From JBFEYJ01 sp041563315 (GTDB lineage Bacteria; Pseudomonadota; Gammaproteobacteria; Thiohalomonadales; Thiohalomonadaceae), in contig JBFFNE010000001.1 of assembly GCA_041563315.1 (NCBI GenBank), positions 19,405-83,404 on the forward strand: a DNA stretch of 64,000 nucleotides, given 5' to 3'. The stretch's first letter is position 1, and the number at the start of each line of letters is the position of its first letter. A program made the position numbers and the translations under genes. Shown here one piece after another: positions 29,594-40,659 of the stretch. The notes under the pieces were generated by a model. That model searched no databases and had not been told where the DNA came from. It worked only from the letters and a program-made list of their open reading frames with translations.

Positions 29594-30649
29594 TCAAAGG
29601 ATCTCAGTCAATGCTGCCAGGAGGGCGGTGTTATCCTCCGGCTTGCCAACGGTGATCCTAAGATACTGTTCGACACGCGGCAGACGAAAGTGGCGTACGA
29701 TGATGCCACGCTCACGCAGCTTTGCCGCCAACTCACCGGCATCCTGTTGAGAATGGCAGGCAAAAAGGAAGTTGGCTGTAGACGGGGGAATGGTAAAACC
29801 TAACCCGGTCATGCCATGCTCAAGCCTTTCACGCTCTTCGATCACCGCGCGTCGGGTGCGCTCGAAGTGGTCGTGATCCTCAATGGCGGCGGTAGCACCG
29901 ACGATGGCTAACCTATCCAGTGGATAGGAGTTGAAGCTGTCCTTTACCCTCTCCAGCGCCTGTATCAATTCCGGGTGACCGAGGGCAAAACCAACACGCA
30001 AACCTGCTAGCGAACGAGACTTGGAGAAGGTCTGTGTCACCAGCAGATTTGGATAGCTGTCGATCAGTCTCACCGCGCTCTCACCACCAAAATCGACGTA
30101 GGCCTCGTCAACCACCACCACCGACTCAGTATGGCGTTTCAGCAGCCACTCGATATCAGCCAGTGGCAGCAGTCGACCGGTTGGCGCATTGGGATTTGGG
30201 AAGATGATACCGGCGTTAGGCCTCACATAATCGGTAACGCGCAATTCAAACTCGTCCCTGAGGGGTACGGCCTCATAATCGATACCGTAAAGGCCGCAGT
30301 AGACCGGATAAAAACTGTATGTGACATCCGGGAAGAGTAGCGGAGCCGAATGCTGCAAAAGGGCATGAAAAATATGCGCGAGCACCTCGTCCGAACCGTT
30401 ACCGACAAAGATCTGCTCGATACCTAATCCATGGTAGTCGGCCAGCGCCTGTCGCAGTTGCATGGCCGTCGGGTCGGGATATAGGCGCAGATTATCGTTG
30501 ACCTCTCCGGCAATGGCGGCCAACGCTCGTGGTGAGGGACCATAGGGATTCTCATTGGTATTGAGTTTAATGAGATTCTCGATCTTGGGCTGCTCGCCCG
30601 GCACATAGGGCGACAGCTGATGTACCACGGGGCTCCAGTAGCGACTCAT
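29594..30649 (-). CDS. hisC: Histidinol-phosphate aminotransferase
   Basis: PLP enzyme converting imidazole-acetol phosphate to histidinol phosphate. Class I/II aminotransferase fold with [14 protein letters not shown] near the N-terminus, [14 protein letters not shown], the [11 protein letters not shown] loop, [11 protein letters not shown] (PLP-ring aspartate) and the Schiff-base lysine K210 in [16 protein letters not shown]. Length 351 aa. It starts 12 bp after hisD ends in the murA-hisG-hisD-hisC run. Confidence 0.95.
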   Translation of the reverse strand: MSRYWSPVVHQLSPYVPGEQPKIENLIKLNTNENPYGPSPRALAAIAGEVNDNLRLYPDPTAMQLRQALADYHGLGIEQIFVGNGSDEVLAHIFHALLQHSAPLLFPDVTYSFYPVYCGLYGIDYEAVPLRDEFELRVTDYVRPNAGIIFPNPNAPTGRLLPLADIEWLLKRHTESVVVVDEAYVDFGGESAVRLIDSYPNLLVTQTFSKSRSLAGLRVGFALGHPELIQALERVKDSFNSYPLDRLAIVGATAAIEDHDHFERTRRAVIEERERLEHGMTGLGFTIPPSTANFLFACHSQQDAGELAAKLRERGIIVRHFRLPRVEQYLRITVGKPEDNTALLAALTEIL

Positions 30650-30661
30650 TCGCCTCTCCGC

Positions 30662-31963
30662 TTATGACTTAATGCGATATTCGGCGGAACGGGCGTGGGC
30701 GGTCAGCCCCTCGCCTCGCGCCATTTTCGAGGCAGTATTGCCCAGCACGGAGGCACCGTCAGCCGAACACATGATCAAGCTGGATCGCTTCTGGAAGTCG
30801 TAGACACCTAGTGGTGAGCTGAAGCGCGCGGTGCGTGAAGTGGGTAGCACATGGTTGGGACCTGCGCAGTAGTCGCCAAGTGCCTCAGCGGTGTAGCGGC
30901 CCATAAAAATGGCACCGGCGTGACGGATTTGAGGCGCTATCGCCAGTGGATCCTCCACCGAGAGTTCAAGATGCTCTGGAGCAATGAAATTAGCCACGGC
31001 CACGGCCTCGTCCATATCTTTCACTTTAATCAACGCTCCGCGCTCCTGGAGCGACGTTGTGATGATAGTGCTACGCTCCATGGTCGGCAGGAGTTTGTCG
31101 ATGCTGGCAGCCACCTTGTCGAGAAAGGCGGCGTCGGGAGAGACCAGGATCGACTGGGCATCCTCATCGTGCTCGGCCTGGGAGAAGAGATCCATGGCGA
31201 TCCAGTCAGGATCGGTCTTACCATCGCACACCACCAGGATCTCGGATGGACCGGCGATCATGTCGATCCCGACGGTGCCGAACACCATCCCCTTGGCTGT
31301 CGCAACGAAGATATTTCCGGGGCCGACGATCTTGTCTACCTGCGGAACAGTTTCGGTGCCATAGGCAAGCGCCGCAACGGCCTGCGCCCCACCGATAGCA
31401 AACACCCGGTCCACCCCGGCGACGGCGGCCGCCGCCAGCACAAGTTCGTTGACCTCACCATCTGGGGTCGGCACCACCATAATCAGTTCACTGACACCGG
31501 CCACCTTGGCCGGGATTGCATTCATCAGTACCGATGAGGGATAAGCCGCTTTGCCACCCGGGACGTAGAGCCCGGCGCGCTCCAGCGGGGTGACCTGCTG
31601 ACCCAGTAAGGTGCCGTCCGCCTCGGTGTATGACCAAGAATCCTGTTTCTGGTGCTCATGATAACTACGTACACGTGCCGCTGAGAGTTCAAGCGCCTCA
31701 CGCTGCTCGACGGAGATTACTTCCAGGGCCTGCTGCAGACGCGCCGGCGCGATCTCCAACTCAGCCATTGAGGAGACACTCATGCGATCGAAACGATTAG
31801 TATATTCAAGCACAGCTTCATCGCCGCGCTGACGCACGGCGGCCAGGATCTCCCGAACAATAGTATTGACCTTGTCGTCAGAGACCCCTTCCCAGGCCAG
31901 CAGTTTCTCCAGGGCGGGCCAAAAATCGTCGCTTGTTGAATCGAATCGGGTGATATCAACCAT
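30662..31963 (-). CDS. hisD: Histidinol dehydrogenase
   Basis: Zinc and NAD-dependent enzyme catalysing the last two steps of histidine synthesis. Conserved sequences are [56 protein letters not shown] (zinc ligands Q and H) and [28 protein letters not shown] (zinc ligand H). The ATG at 31963 gives 433 aa, about the E. coli length. The frame extends to a TTG at 31993, which I rejected. Confidence 0.95.
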   Translation of the reverse strand: MVDITRFDSTSDDFWPALEKLLAWEGVSDDKVNTIVREILAAVRQRGDEAVLEYTNRFDRMSVSSMAELEIAPARLQQALEVISVEQREALELSAARVRSYHEHQKQDSWSYTEADGTLLGQQVTPLERAGLYVPGGKAAYPSSVLMNAIPAKVAGVSELIMVVPTPDGEVNELVLAAAAVAGVDRVFAIGGAQAVAALAYGTETVPQVDKIVGPGNIFVATAKGMVFGTVGIDMIAGPSEILVVCDGKTDPDWIAMDLFSQAEHDEDAQSILVSPDAAFLDKVAASIDKLLPTMERSTIITTSLQERGALIKVKDMDEAVAVANFIAPEHLELSVEDPLAIAPQIRHAGAIFMGRYTAEALGDYCAGPNHVLPTSRTARFSSPLGVYDFQKRSSLIMCSADGASVLGNTASKMARGEGLTAHARSAEYRIKS

Positions 31964-32042
31964 GGTTACAGCTTCCGCATATCGTCTTGCCAAGAGTGGT
32001 GCGGGAATTGTACGTGTTTACGCCGTGCGTAAACAGGGGGGA

Positions 32043-34301
<2,259 letters not shown>

Positions 34302-34337
34302 AGTGATCATTCCAGAAGGCTATTAAAAGTGTCAGAA

Positions 34338-34367
34338 ATGATACCGGTTGCGCCACCAATATGTAAC
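34338..34367 (-). promoter_or_regulatory. Candidate promoter for ibaG-murA-hisGDC
   Basis: On the minus strand GTTACA (34367-34362) and TATCAT (34343-34338) are 18 bp apart, matching four and five consensus positions. They lie in the 95-bp gap between mlaB and ibaG and could let murA and the his genes be expressed apart from mlaFEDCB. Prediction from hexamers only. Confidence 0.4.
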
Positions 34368-34396
34368 CCTTGATGCGCTATAGTGCCGATAGGTTC

Positions 34397-34717
34397 TCAG
34401 GAAGCCCCCCCATTACCGGGAGAAAGCGGCAAAACGGACTCGAGCTCACTGGCCCTGGCAATAGCCATCATCTGGTCTGGCAGATCGAAAAAACAAATTG
34501 CCTTGTCCAGGCTGCTCGCGCTACGCATCCACTCAATAAGCAAGGCCAGTCCTGCGCTGTCGACCCGCTCCACGGCGCCCAAATCGACCTCGATAGATTC
34601 ACCGGCGTGTGTAAACAATTCCCGACTCTGAGAGAGTACTTGACTGACTGTGGAAAAAGTCAGCTCACCGCTGACTTTAAAGCTGCCGTCAGCGCGATGA
34701 ATCCCGGAATTACTCAC
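34397..34717 (-). CDS. mlaB: STAS-domain phospholipid transport subunit MlaB
   Basis: Cytoplasmic STAS protein stabilising the MlaF ATPase. It is 106 aa, with VSGELTFSTVSQVLSQSRELF, the STAS core VDLGAVERVDSAGLALLIEWM (conserved D-S-A-G), and a helix. The start is a GTG overlapping the mlaC stop by 8 bp. STAS domains also occur in anti-sigma antagonists; position after mlaC settles the call. Confidence 0.92.
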   Translation of the reverse strand: MSNSGIHRADGSFKVSGELTFSTVSQVLSQSRELFTHAGESIEVDLGAVERVDSAGLALLIEWMRSASSLDKAICFFDLPDQMMAIARASELESVLPLSPGNGGAS

Positions 34718-35339
34718 CCGTAGCCCCTTTGGCAGAATTCATTTCCGCCAGGCGTTTCAGCAGCTTATCAATGCCACCCTGACGGATCTCGCTGGTAAAG
34801 GAAGTACGATAATTGGTCACCAGGCTGACCCCGTCGACACTGATATCATAAACCTTCCACTGCCCCTCACGATTCAGAAACATGCTGTAGTAAATCGGAA
34901 TATTCATCCCGCCGGGCTGGGTGATTTCAGTGCGGACCGTCACCCGTTTGGCTCCCTCCTCGGCATGGAACGGAAGGTATTTGAGCTCTTGATCGGTATA
35001 TTCCAGCAGCGCCTTGGCGTAGGTGCGCACAAGAAGAGTGCGAAAGGCATCAATGAACTGCTGCTGCTGCTGGCGGTCTGCTTTGCGCCAATTCTTACCT
35101 AATACCCAGATGGACATGCGCTCAAAGTCGAAATGCGGGAGCACTAGGTCCTCGACCAACGGGTAAATAAGTTCCGGGTTGGTCTGCAGTTTCTCCTGAT
35201 CCTGGCGCAGTCGCTCCAGTAAACGGGTTGAGGTCTCGATAACGAGCTCTTGCGCCTCCATTGCCGCCTGCAGTGCCGGACTCGACAGCAGAAACACGAC
35301 AACTGTCGCCGTAGCGAAAAGCTGTTTTAACCGGGTCAT
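34710..35339 (-). CDS. mlaC: Periplasmic phospholipid-binding protein MlaC
   Basis: Shuttles phospholipid across the periplasm between outer-membrane MlaA and inner-membrane MlaFEDB. It has an N-terminal signal peptide (MTRLKQLFATATVVVFLLSSPALQAAM) and the MlaC/Ttg2D domain with VEDLVLPHFDFERMSIWVLGKNWRKA and QQFIDAFRTLLVRTYAKALLEYTDQEL. Length is 209 aa. It starts 2 bases after mlaD with GGGAGAG upstream. Confidence 0.95.
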   Translation of the reverse strand: MTRLKQLFATATVVVFLLSSPALQAAMEAQELVIETSTRLLERLRQDQEKLQTNPELIYPLVEDLVLPHFDFERMSIWVLGKNWRKADRQQQQQFIDAFRTLLVRTYAKALLEYTDQELKYLPFHAEEGAKRVTVRTEITQPGGMNIPIYYSMFLNREGQWKVYDISVDGVSLVTNYRTSFTSEIRQGGIDKLLKRLAEMNSAKGATGE

Positions 35340-35341
35340 TT

Positions 35342-35809
35342 CTACTCTCCCTCAGAGGCCTTGCTGAACAGGAATTGGCCAATAATTTGCTCGAGAATCA
35401 ATGCCGACTGGGTCAGTATGATCTCACTCCCCTCCTCCAGAACTTCCATATCTCCACCCGGCTCGAGACCGATATACTGCTCACCAAGCAGGCCGGCGGT
35501 GAAGATGCTGGCACTGGTGTCAGCCGGCAACTGGTTATAGTCATTGCTAATGCGCATGGTCACCACCGCCTCGAAAGTCCTGGGGTCAAACCCGATGTCG
35601 GTCACTCTACCGACACGCACCCCGGCCATCGTCACCGGTGAGCGGACCTTCAGGCCGCTGATATTTTCAAAACGGGCAGTAACCGCATAACCTTCGTCAC
35701 CACTGACCTCGGTGAGATTACTTACCTGCATGGCAAGCATGAATAACGCCGCCATGCCGGCGGCAATAAACAGGCCGACCCAGATTTCGACGGTCCTTGA
35801 ATGCATCAT
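35342..35809 (-). CDS. mlaD: Phospholipid transport MCE-domain subunit MlaD
   Basis: Inner-membrane anchored MCE protein forming a hexameric ring on MlaE. One N-terminal helix (IWVGLFIAAGMAALFMLAMQV) precedes the MCE domain (FENISGLKVRSPVTMAGVRVGRVTDIGFD and GLLGEQYIGLEPGG). The ATG at 35809 has GGAGA five to six bases upstream, giving 155 aa, somewhat shorter than the 183 aa of E. coli. The frame opens earlier at a TTG inside mlaE. Confidence 0.94.
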   Translation of the reverse strand: MMHSRTVEIWVGLFIAAGMAALFMLAMQVSNLTEVSGDEGYAVTARFENISGLKVRSPVTMAGVRVGRVTDIGFDPRTFEAVVTMRISNDYNQLPADTSASIFTAGLLGEQYIGLEPGGDMEVLEEGSEIILTQSALILEQIIGQFLFSKASEGE

Positions 35810-35810
35810 A

Positions 35811-36590
35811 TCAGTCTCCAAACATCAACGCGGTGAGGATGAAATCCAGCCCCAGAACGGCCAGTGAACTATGCACAACGGTGCGGGTGGTGGCGCGACT
35901 GACCCCTTCCGAGGTAGGTGTCGCATCATAACCTTCGAAAATAGCGATCCAGCTAATCACCACGCCGAAGACAACACTTTTAATCACGCCGTTGTAGATA
36001 TCTTCATTCAGGTCAACGCTGGACTGCATCTGCGACCAATACGCCCCTTCGTCCACGCCCAGAAGGCCAACACCGACAAAATACCCCCCCATCACCCCTA
36101 CCGCACTGAATATGGCGGCAAGCAGCGGCACCGAGAGGAAACCGGCGAGAAAACGCGGTGACAGCACCCGTTTGATGGGGTCAACCGCCATCATCTCCAT
36201 GCCGGATAGCTGCTCCGTTGCTTTCATCAGGCCAATCTCGGCGGTCAGCGCGGACCCTGCGCGTCCGGCAAATAACAACGCCGTAACCACCGGGCCGAGC
36301 TCGCGCACCAGGGTAAGCGCCACAAAGGTGCCTAGTGACTCTTCGGCACCGAAATCGACCAGGGTGTTGTAGCCCTGAAGACCCAACACCATGCCGACGA
36401 AGAGGCCGGAAACAACGATGATCAACAGGGACAGCACACCTACCGAATAAATTTGCTGAATCAGCAATCCGAAACGCAAAATGACGCTGGGGATTCCGGC
36501 GAGAATGTAGTAGAAGAGCACATGAGCACGGCCCAGACGCTCGAAAAAACCCAGGCCGCTCTGCCCCAGGCGCTGCAACCAGTCAAGCAT
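35811..36590 (-). CDS. mlaE: Phospholipid ABC transporter permease MlaE
   Basis: Integral membrane subunit of the MlaFEDB transporter. It is 259 aa with about five or six hydrophobic segments. Family signatures are [74 protein letters not shown] and [32 protein letters not shown] (given here as the regions around residues 63-137 and 215-250). The start shares a base with the mlaF stop (TGATG). Confidence 0.95.
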   Translation of the reverse strand: MLDWLQRLGQSGLGFFERLGRAHVLFYYILAGIPSVILRFGLLIQQIYSVGVLSLLIIVVSGLFVGMVLGLQGYNTLVDFGAEESLGTFVALTLVRELGPVVTALLFAGRAGSALTAEIGLMKATEQLSGMEMMAVDPIKRVLSPRFLAGFLSVPLLAAIFSAVGVMGGYFVGVGLLGVDEGAYWSQMQSSVDLNEDIYNGVIKSVVFGVVISWIAIFEGYDATPTSEGVSRATTRTVVHSSLAVLGLDFILTALMFGD

Positions 36591-37417
36591 CAGCCTACCT
36601 CCCCTTCACATCCTGCGAGCAAATCACGGGCATAATCATCCGCCGCATAATGAAATGGCACCGGACCGTCCGGCAGTCCCTGCAGGAACTGTTGCGCCCA
36701 CTCCGAACTGGAGCGCTCGAGCTCATCTGGCGTCCCCTGCCCCACCACCTTGCCACCGGAGAGGAGGTAGATGTAATCGGAAATTGCCGCGGTCTCCTGC
36801 ACATCATGGGAGACCACGATGCTGGTGAGGCCCAGTGCATCGTTTAAACGGCGGATGAGCTTGACCAGCACCCCCATGGAAATGGGGTCTTGCCCGGTGA
36901 AGGGTTCATCGTACATGATCATCATCGGGTCCAGTGCAATGGCACGCGCCAGAGCCACGCGACGGGCCATACCACCAGACAGCTCGCTGGTACCAAGTTG
37001 GCGCGCCCCGCGAAGCCCCACCGCCTCGAGCTTCATCAATACCAGGTCGCGAATCATAGACTCAGGCAATTTGGTATGTTCGCGCAGCGGAAAGGCAACA
37101 TTCTCAAAGACATTCAGATCGGTCAGCAACGCACCACTCTGGAACAAGAGTCCCATCCGCTTACGCAATCGGTAGAGTTTATCGCGGGAAAGCTTGTGCA
37201 CCTCTTCGCCATCGACAGTGATGGTGCCTGACTGCGGGCGTAACTGACCGCCGATAAGCTTTAGGAGGGTGGTCTTGCCGGTACCACTGGGGCCCATAAT
37301 GGCAGTGACCTTGCCACGCGGAATATCGAGATCGACACCATCAAAGATCATCCGCGAGCCACGAGAAAAACGCAGCCCCCGTATCTCTACCAGTGGCAAA
37401 TCATCTGTTGAAGACAT
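36590..37417 (-). CDS. mlaF: Phospholipid ABC transporter ATPase MlaF
   Basis: Cytoplasmic ATPase of MlaFEDB. Walker A is GPSGTGKTT, the signature is [14 protein letters not shown], Walker B is MIMYDEPF, and the switch histidine lies in VVSHDVQ. The ATG at 37417 gives 275 aa with AGGGA about ten bases upstream; an in-frame TTG at 37438 has a pyrimidine-rich leader and no ribosome site. First gene of mlaFEDCB. Confidence 0.95.
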   Translation of the reverse strand: MSSTDDLPLVEIRGLRFSRGSRMIFDGVDLDIPRGKVTAIMGPSGTGKTTLLKLIGGQLRPQSGTITVDGEEVHKLSRDKLYRLRKRMGLLFQSGALLTDLNVFENVAFPLREHTKLPESMIRDLVLMKLEAVGLRGARQLGTSELSGGMARRVALARAIALDPMMIMYDEPFTGQDPISMGVLVKLIRRLNDALGLTSIVVSHDVQETAAISDYIYLLSGGKVVGQGTPDELERSSSEWAQQFLQGLPDGPVPFHYAADDYARDLLAGCEGEVG

Positions 37418-37506
37418 CACACTATCCCTAAGTGTCAAAGGAGGTCGGCCATTACCAGGCCATTATCTTGATTTGCGGGCAAGTGTCTTCGAAAGAGGGG
37501 TTCAGG

Positions 37507-38145
37507 TCAACCGTTGAATAGATTGATGAATGTCTGAAGTTCTCGCAGATGGGGTAACGTTTGCGGTTCGGGTTCAACCAGAATCAACAGTTGTTCAACG
37601 CCTGCTGCACATTGTTCCTCAACCGTTTGTCGGAGAGTGCGCAGGTCGGGGCGCTGGCGGATCTGCAGTATGCGAAGCCTTTTCCCCCGACAGTTCAGCT
37701 TCACCCCCTCCTGCCAGCACAGGGTAATTCCCTGCGCAGCCAGTACTTCAGCCTGTAGCGTAGACACCGGACGTTGCCCATACGCAGCCCCGGGCAGACA
37801 CTCGGACAGCGCCTCCCACAAGCCATGCTCAAGGACAAGACCCGATTGAAACACCCAGCCACCAAGGTGACTGTCAGCCCCCTTCTGTTGCCGGGCAAGC
37901 TCGAGCAAACGGCTTGCCCCATCAGCATCGGCGATCTCCCAGTAGAATCGAAAGCCAGCCGGCACGGTGGCCAACCACTCAGCAGCGACATCAATGCTCG
38001 TTCTGGCCCATTCGATTGCCGGCACCACCAAACCGGTAAACTCATTACTGTAATAATCCAGTCGCCAGTCTGATGGCATCTCTTCAGGATAGAAGGCGGA
38101 CCAGGCAGGCTCTTGCCAACCGTAGGCTGCGAGTTCAATTTGCAT
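37507..38145 (-). CDS. Diverged DUF72-like protein, unknown function
   Basis: 212 aa, no signal peptide or membrane helix, so probably cytoplasmic. The N-terminal half fits the DUF72/YecE pattern in spacing: GW..PAW..FYPEEMP.DW, then LDYYSNEF and later WLATVPAGFRFYWEI. The normally conserved VE.N.TFY block is replaced by LVVPAIEW, so the canonical active-site region seems lost or changed. The C-terminal half (QRPDLRTLRQTVEEQC) is unfamiliar. It lies between mlaF and mlaA, transcribed with the mla direction but 90 bp before mlaF. Assignment is by eye and modest. Confidence 0.6.
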   Translation of the reverse strand: MQIELAAYGWQEPAWSAFYPEEMPSDWRLDYYSNEFTGLVVPAIEWARTSIDVAAEWLATVPAGFRFYWEIADADGASRLLELARQQKGADSHLGGWVFQSGLVLEHGLWEALSECLPGAAYGQRPVSTLQAEVLAAQGITLCWQEGVKLNCRGKRLRILQIRQRPDLRTLRQTVEEQCAAGVEQLLILVEPEPQTLPHLRELQTFINLFNG

Positions 38146-38346
38146 GGCGACTCCGGGACCAATGACTCATAACTAATTCAAGCGACCTAAATTAATGGGA
38201 ATTTCGCAGCCCTACTGTAGTGCCGCGATATCCTTGATTTCACTACACCCATGATGTCTTTAGCCGTGAGTAAATCAAGCACTCCCTTAAGTATATCCGC
38301 CAAACTCAGTTAGAATAGCGCCATAACGTTACAGGAGAGAATATCG

Positions 38347-38532
38347 GTGGGTAATGTCATTCGCTTCAAACGCCCCGGCCTGCAGGAAAAGCATAAGGGG
38401 AAAACCCTGTGCAAAAGCGGTTTTCACCAGTGGGAGGTGGTCAAAGGGAACCCATTCGATGTAAAAAGCGGCAAGCTGGTCACCCGCTATCGCTGCAGCC
38501 GCTGTGGTGCCACTCAGGTCAAAAGCGGCTGA
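38347..38532 (+). CDS. Small zinc-ribbon-like protein
   Basis: 61 aa, starting at a GTG with AGGAGAG nine bases upstream, a ribosome site that supports a real gene. Potential metal ligands are C22, H27, C50 and C53, in the arrangement C-x4-H ... RCSRCG, like a half zinc ribbon. The middle (HQWEVVKGNPFDVKSGKLVTRYRC) looks like two beta strands. I know the pattern from uncharacterised gammaproteobacterial proteins but no function. It sits 74 bp upstream of mlaA on the same strand and divergent from the DUF72-like gene. Confidence 0.75.
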   Translation: MGNVIRFKRPGLQEKHKGKTLCKSGFHQWEVVKGNPFDVKSGKLVTRYRCSRCGATQVKSG

Positions 38533-38606
38533 CCCTGACTTGATCCCCAGCCACGTCACTGCCCATAATCGCCTCAGTTTGCAGAATTCCCATCAAGGAC
38601 CCCAAC

Positions 38607-39392
38607 GTGTTTCAGACAAGGCCACCCCTGTTCCTCCTATTCATTTCCATTATCCTGCTCAACAGCGGCTGCGCTTCCGTGCAGGTTGCCGATGAGCGCG
38701 ACCCCTTTGAGGGATTCAACCGCGCGGTCTACGCTTTTAACGACGATTTGGACCGGTCCATCCTCAAGCCCCTGGCCACGGGTTACCAGAAAGTGGTGCC
38801 CACCCCGGTCAGTAACAGCATCAGCAATTTTTTCAGCAACCTGGACGATGTGGTGGTGCTGCTCAACAGCATTTTGCAACTAAAATTTGAGCAGAGCCTG
38901 TCGGATTTTGCCCGCATCACCTTCAATACCACCTTTGGCCTGGGTGGGCTGTTTGACGTTGCCACGCCTATGGCGCTGCCGAAACACAACGAGGATTTCG
39001 GTCAAACCCTGGGCCACTGGGGGGTAGGACCTGGCCCCTATCTGGTGCTGCCGTTTTTCAGCTCCCGCACCCTGCGTGACGGACTTGCCTTGCCCGTCGA
39101 CTGGGAACTCGATCCGGTCGGAACCGTAGACGATGACGGTACCTACTGGGCAACCAAGGCACTCTATGTCGTCGATACCCGCGCAGGGTACTTGCGCGCC
39201 AGCCGCATCCTCGACACGGCAGCGCTCGACCCCTACACCTTTATGCGTGATGCCTATCTGCAGCGCCGCCAGAACCTGGTCTACGACGGTAATCCGCCGC
39301 AATCGGACATCGACGATTTCGATCCCTTTAGCGAAGAGTTCGACCCGCTGGCCGATCCCGGTGATGCCACGCCAGGTGAGCCCGCCCCATGA
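38607..39392 (+). CDS. mlaA: Outer-membrane lipoprotein MlaA (VacJ)
   Basis: Outer-membrane component of the Mla system, removing misplaced phospholipid from the outer leaflet. The signal peptide ends in LNSGC with acylated C22. Conserved MlaA sequence: RDPFEGFNRAVYAFNDDLDRSILKPLATGY, LNSILQLKFEQSLSDFARITFNTTFGLGGLFDVAT, GHWGVGPGPYLVLPFFSSRTLRDG (regions about residues 29-58, 88-122 and 133-156). Starts at GTG with AAGGAC upstream. 261 aa with an acidic, proline-rich tail. In E. coli mlaA is unlinked to mlaFEDCB; here it is about 1.2 kb away. Confidence 0.95.
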   Translation: MFQTRPPLFLLFISIILLNSGCASVQVADERDPFEGFNRAVYAFNDDLDRSILKPLATGYQKVVPTPVSNSISNFFSNLDDVVVLLNSILQLKFEQSLSDFARITFNTTFGLGGLFDVATPMALPKHNEDFGQTLGHWGVGPGPYLVLPFFSSRTLRDGLALPVDWELDPVGTVDDDGTYWATKALYVVDTRAGYLRASRILDTAALDPYTFMRDAYLQRRQNLVYDGNPPQSDIDDFDPFSEEFDPLADPGDATPGEPAP

Positions 39393-39463
39393 TGGGCTTG
39401 CATTGTGCCCATGCAATCGATTTAATGCCCCCCTATTTTTCCAACGACAAATAACGGCATCTT

Positions 39464-40438
39464 ATGCTTTGGACCTCACTCATCGCCATCCTCGCCGGCT
39501 TTGCCCTGTTGATCTGGGGCGCTGATCGCTTCGTCATCGGTGCTTCAGCTATCGCCCGCAACCTGGGAGTGAGCCCTCTCATCATCGGCCTGACCATTGT
39601 CGGTTTCGGCACATCAGCGCCGGAAATGCTGGTATCGGCGATGGCGGCTTGGTCGGGCAATCCCGATATGGGCATCGGCAACGCGCTGGGGTCAAACATC
39701 ACCAATATCGGCCTGGTGCTGGGTGTTACCGCCCTAGTCGTCCCGCTGAGCATCCGCTCCGAAACCCTCAAACGTGAATTCCCGCTACTGTTTGTGGTGA
39801 TGCTGATCGCTTTGGCGTTGCTGCTTGATGGTAATATGAGCCGTATCGACGGCATCATCCTGCTGATCGGCATGGGCGCCCTGGTGTATTGGATGGTCGC
39901 GCTCGGACTGCGCGAGCGCCGTAATGCGGACCCGATGACCGGTGAGTACACCGATGAAATCCCGGAGCACATGCCGATGGCAAAAGCAATCTTCTGGCTG
40001 GTTCTGGGTCTGATAATCCTGGTGGCCAGTTCCCGCATGCTGGTGTGGGGGGCGGTCAACATCGCCCAGTGGTTCGGCATCAGTGATCTCATCATTGGCC
40101 TGACCATTGTCGCCATCGGCACCAGCCTGCCGGAGCTGGCCGCCTCGGTAATGAGCGCCCTCAAGGGCGAACACGACATTGCTGTCGGCAATGTGCTGGG
40201 CTCAAATATGTTCAACCTGCTGGCAGTGCTCGGCATGCCGGGTCTGATTCACCCTGCCGCCACGCCCGTGGCTGTACTGACTCGCGACTTCCCCACCATG
40301 ATTGGTCTAACCGTCGCCCTGTTCATCATGGGTTACGGCTTTCTCAAACCGGGACATATCACACGTAGCGAGGGCGGTTTGCTGCTGTTCGGATATCTAG
40401 CCTACCTTGGAATTCTGTACAATGGCACCGTTGGCTAG
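39464..40438 (+). CDS. yrbG: Ca2+/Na+ antiporter-family protein YrbG
   Basis: CaCA-superfamily inner-membrane exchanger of 324 aa with ten or so helices and the two internally repeated alpha motifs: GLTIVGFGTSAPEMLVSAMAAW ... GNALGSNITNIGLVLG and GLTIVAIGTSLPELAASVMSALKG ... GNVLGSNMFNLLAVLG. The transported ions are not known for YrbG itself. The order yrbG-kdsD-kdsC-lptC matches E. coli except for the small gene inserted next. Confidence 0.94.
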   Translation: MLWTSLIAILAGFALLIWGADRFVIGASAIARNLGVSPLIIGLTIVGFGTSAPEMLVSAMAAWSGNPDMGIGNALGSNITNIGLVLGVTALVVPLSIRSETLKREFPLLFVVMLIALALLLDGNMSRIDGIILLIGMGALVYWMVALGLRERRNADPMTGEYTDEIPEHMPMAKAIFWLVLGLIILVASSRMLVWGAVNIAQWFGISDLIIGLTIVAIGTSLPELAASVMSALKGEHDIAVGNVLGSNMFNLLAVLGMPGLIHPAATPVAVLTRDFPTMIGLTVALFIMGYGFLKPGHITRSEGGLLLFGYLAYLGILYNGTVG

Positions 40439-40449
40439 GAGGAGGAACC

Positions 40450-40650
40450 ATGCAAACCGAAATCTTTAATGTCAAAAACGTCAAATGCGGCGGATGCGTC
40501 AGCGCCATCGAAAATGGCCTGAAGTCGCTGCCTGGTATCGACAGCATCGAAGTCACCATTGACGGCGGTAAGGTCACCGTGATCGGCAGCAAACTCTCAC
40601 GGGAGCAGATCGCGGTGAAGTTGCACGAGCTGGGTTACCCCGAGGGCTGA
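40450..40650 (+). CDS. Heavy-metal-associated (CopZ/HMA-like) small protein
   Basis: 66 aa, full HMA ferredoxin-like fold: VKNVKCGGCVSAIENGLKSLPGIDSIEVTIDGGKVTV. The metal-binding pair is C13 and C16 (KCGGC, in place of the usual MxCxxC, since M is K here). AGGAGGA just before the ATG is an ideal ribosome site. It lies 11 bp after yrbG and 9 bp before kdsD, so is cotranscribed with Kdo synthesis genes. No copper ATPase is nearby. Partner and metal are unknown. Confidence 0.88.
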   Translation: MQTEIFNVKNVKCGGCVSAIENGLKSLPGIDSIEVTIDGGKVTVIGSKLSREQIAVKLHELGYPEG

Positions 40651-40659
40651 GCGCAAACC

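Noticed and set aside
38220..38260. GTAGTG...CACTAC inverted pair upstream of the zinc-ribbon gene as an operator
   Set aside because: Six-base arms 18 apart occur by chance often, and no regulator or second copy supports it.
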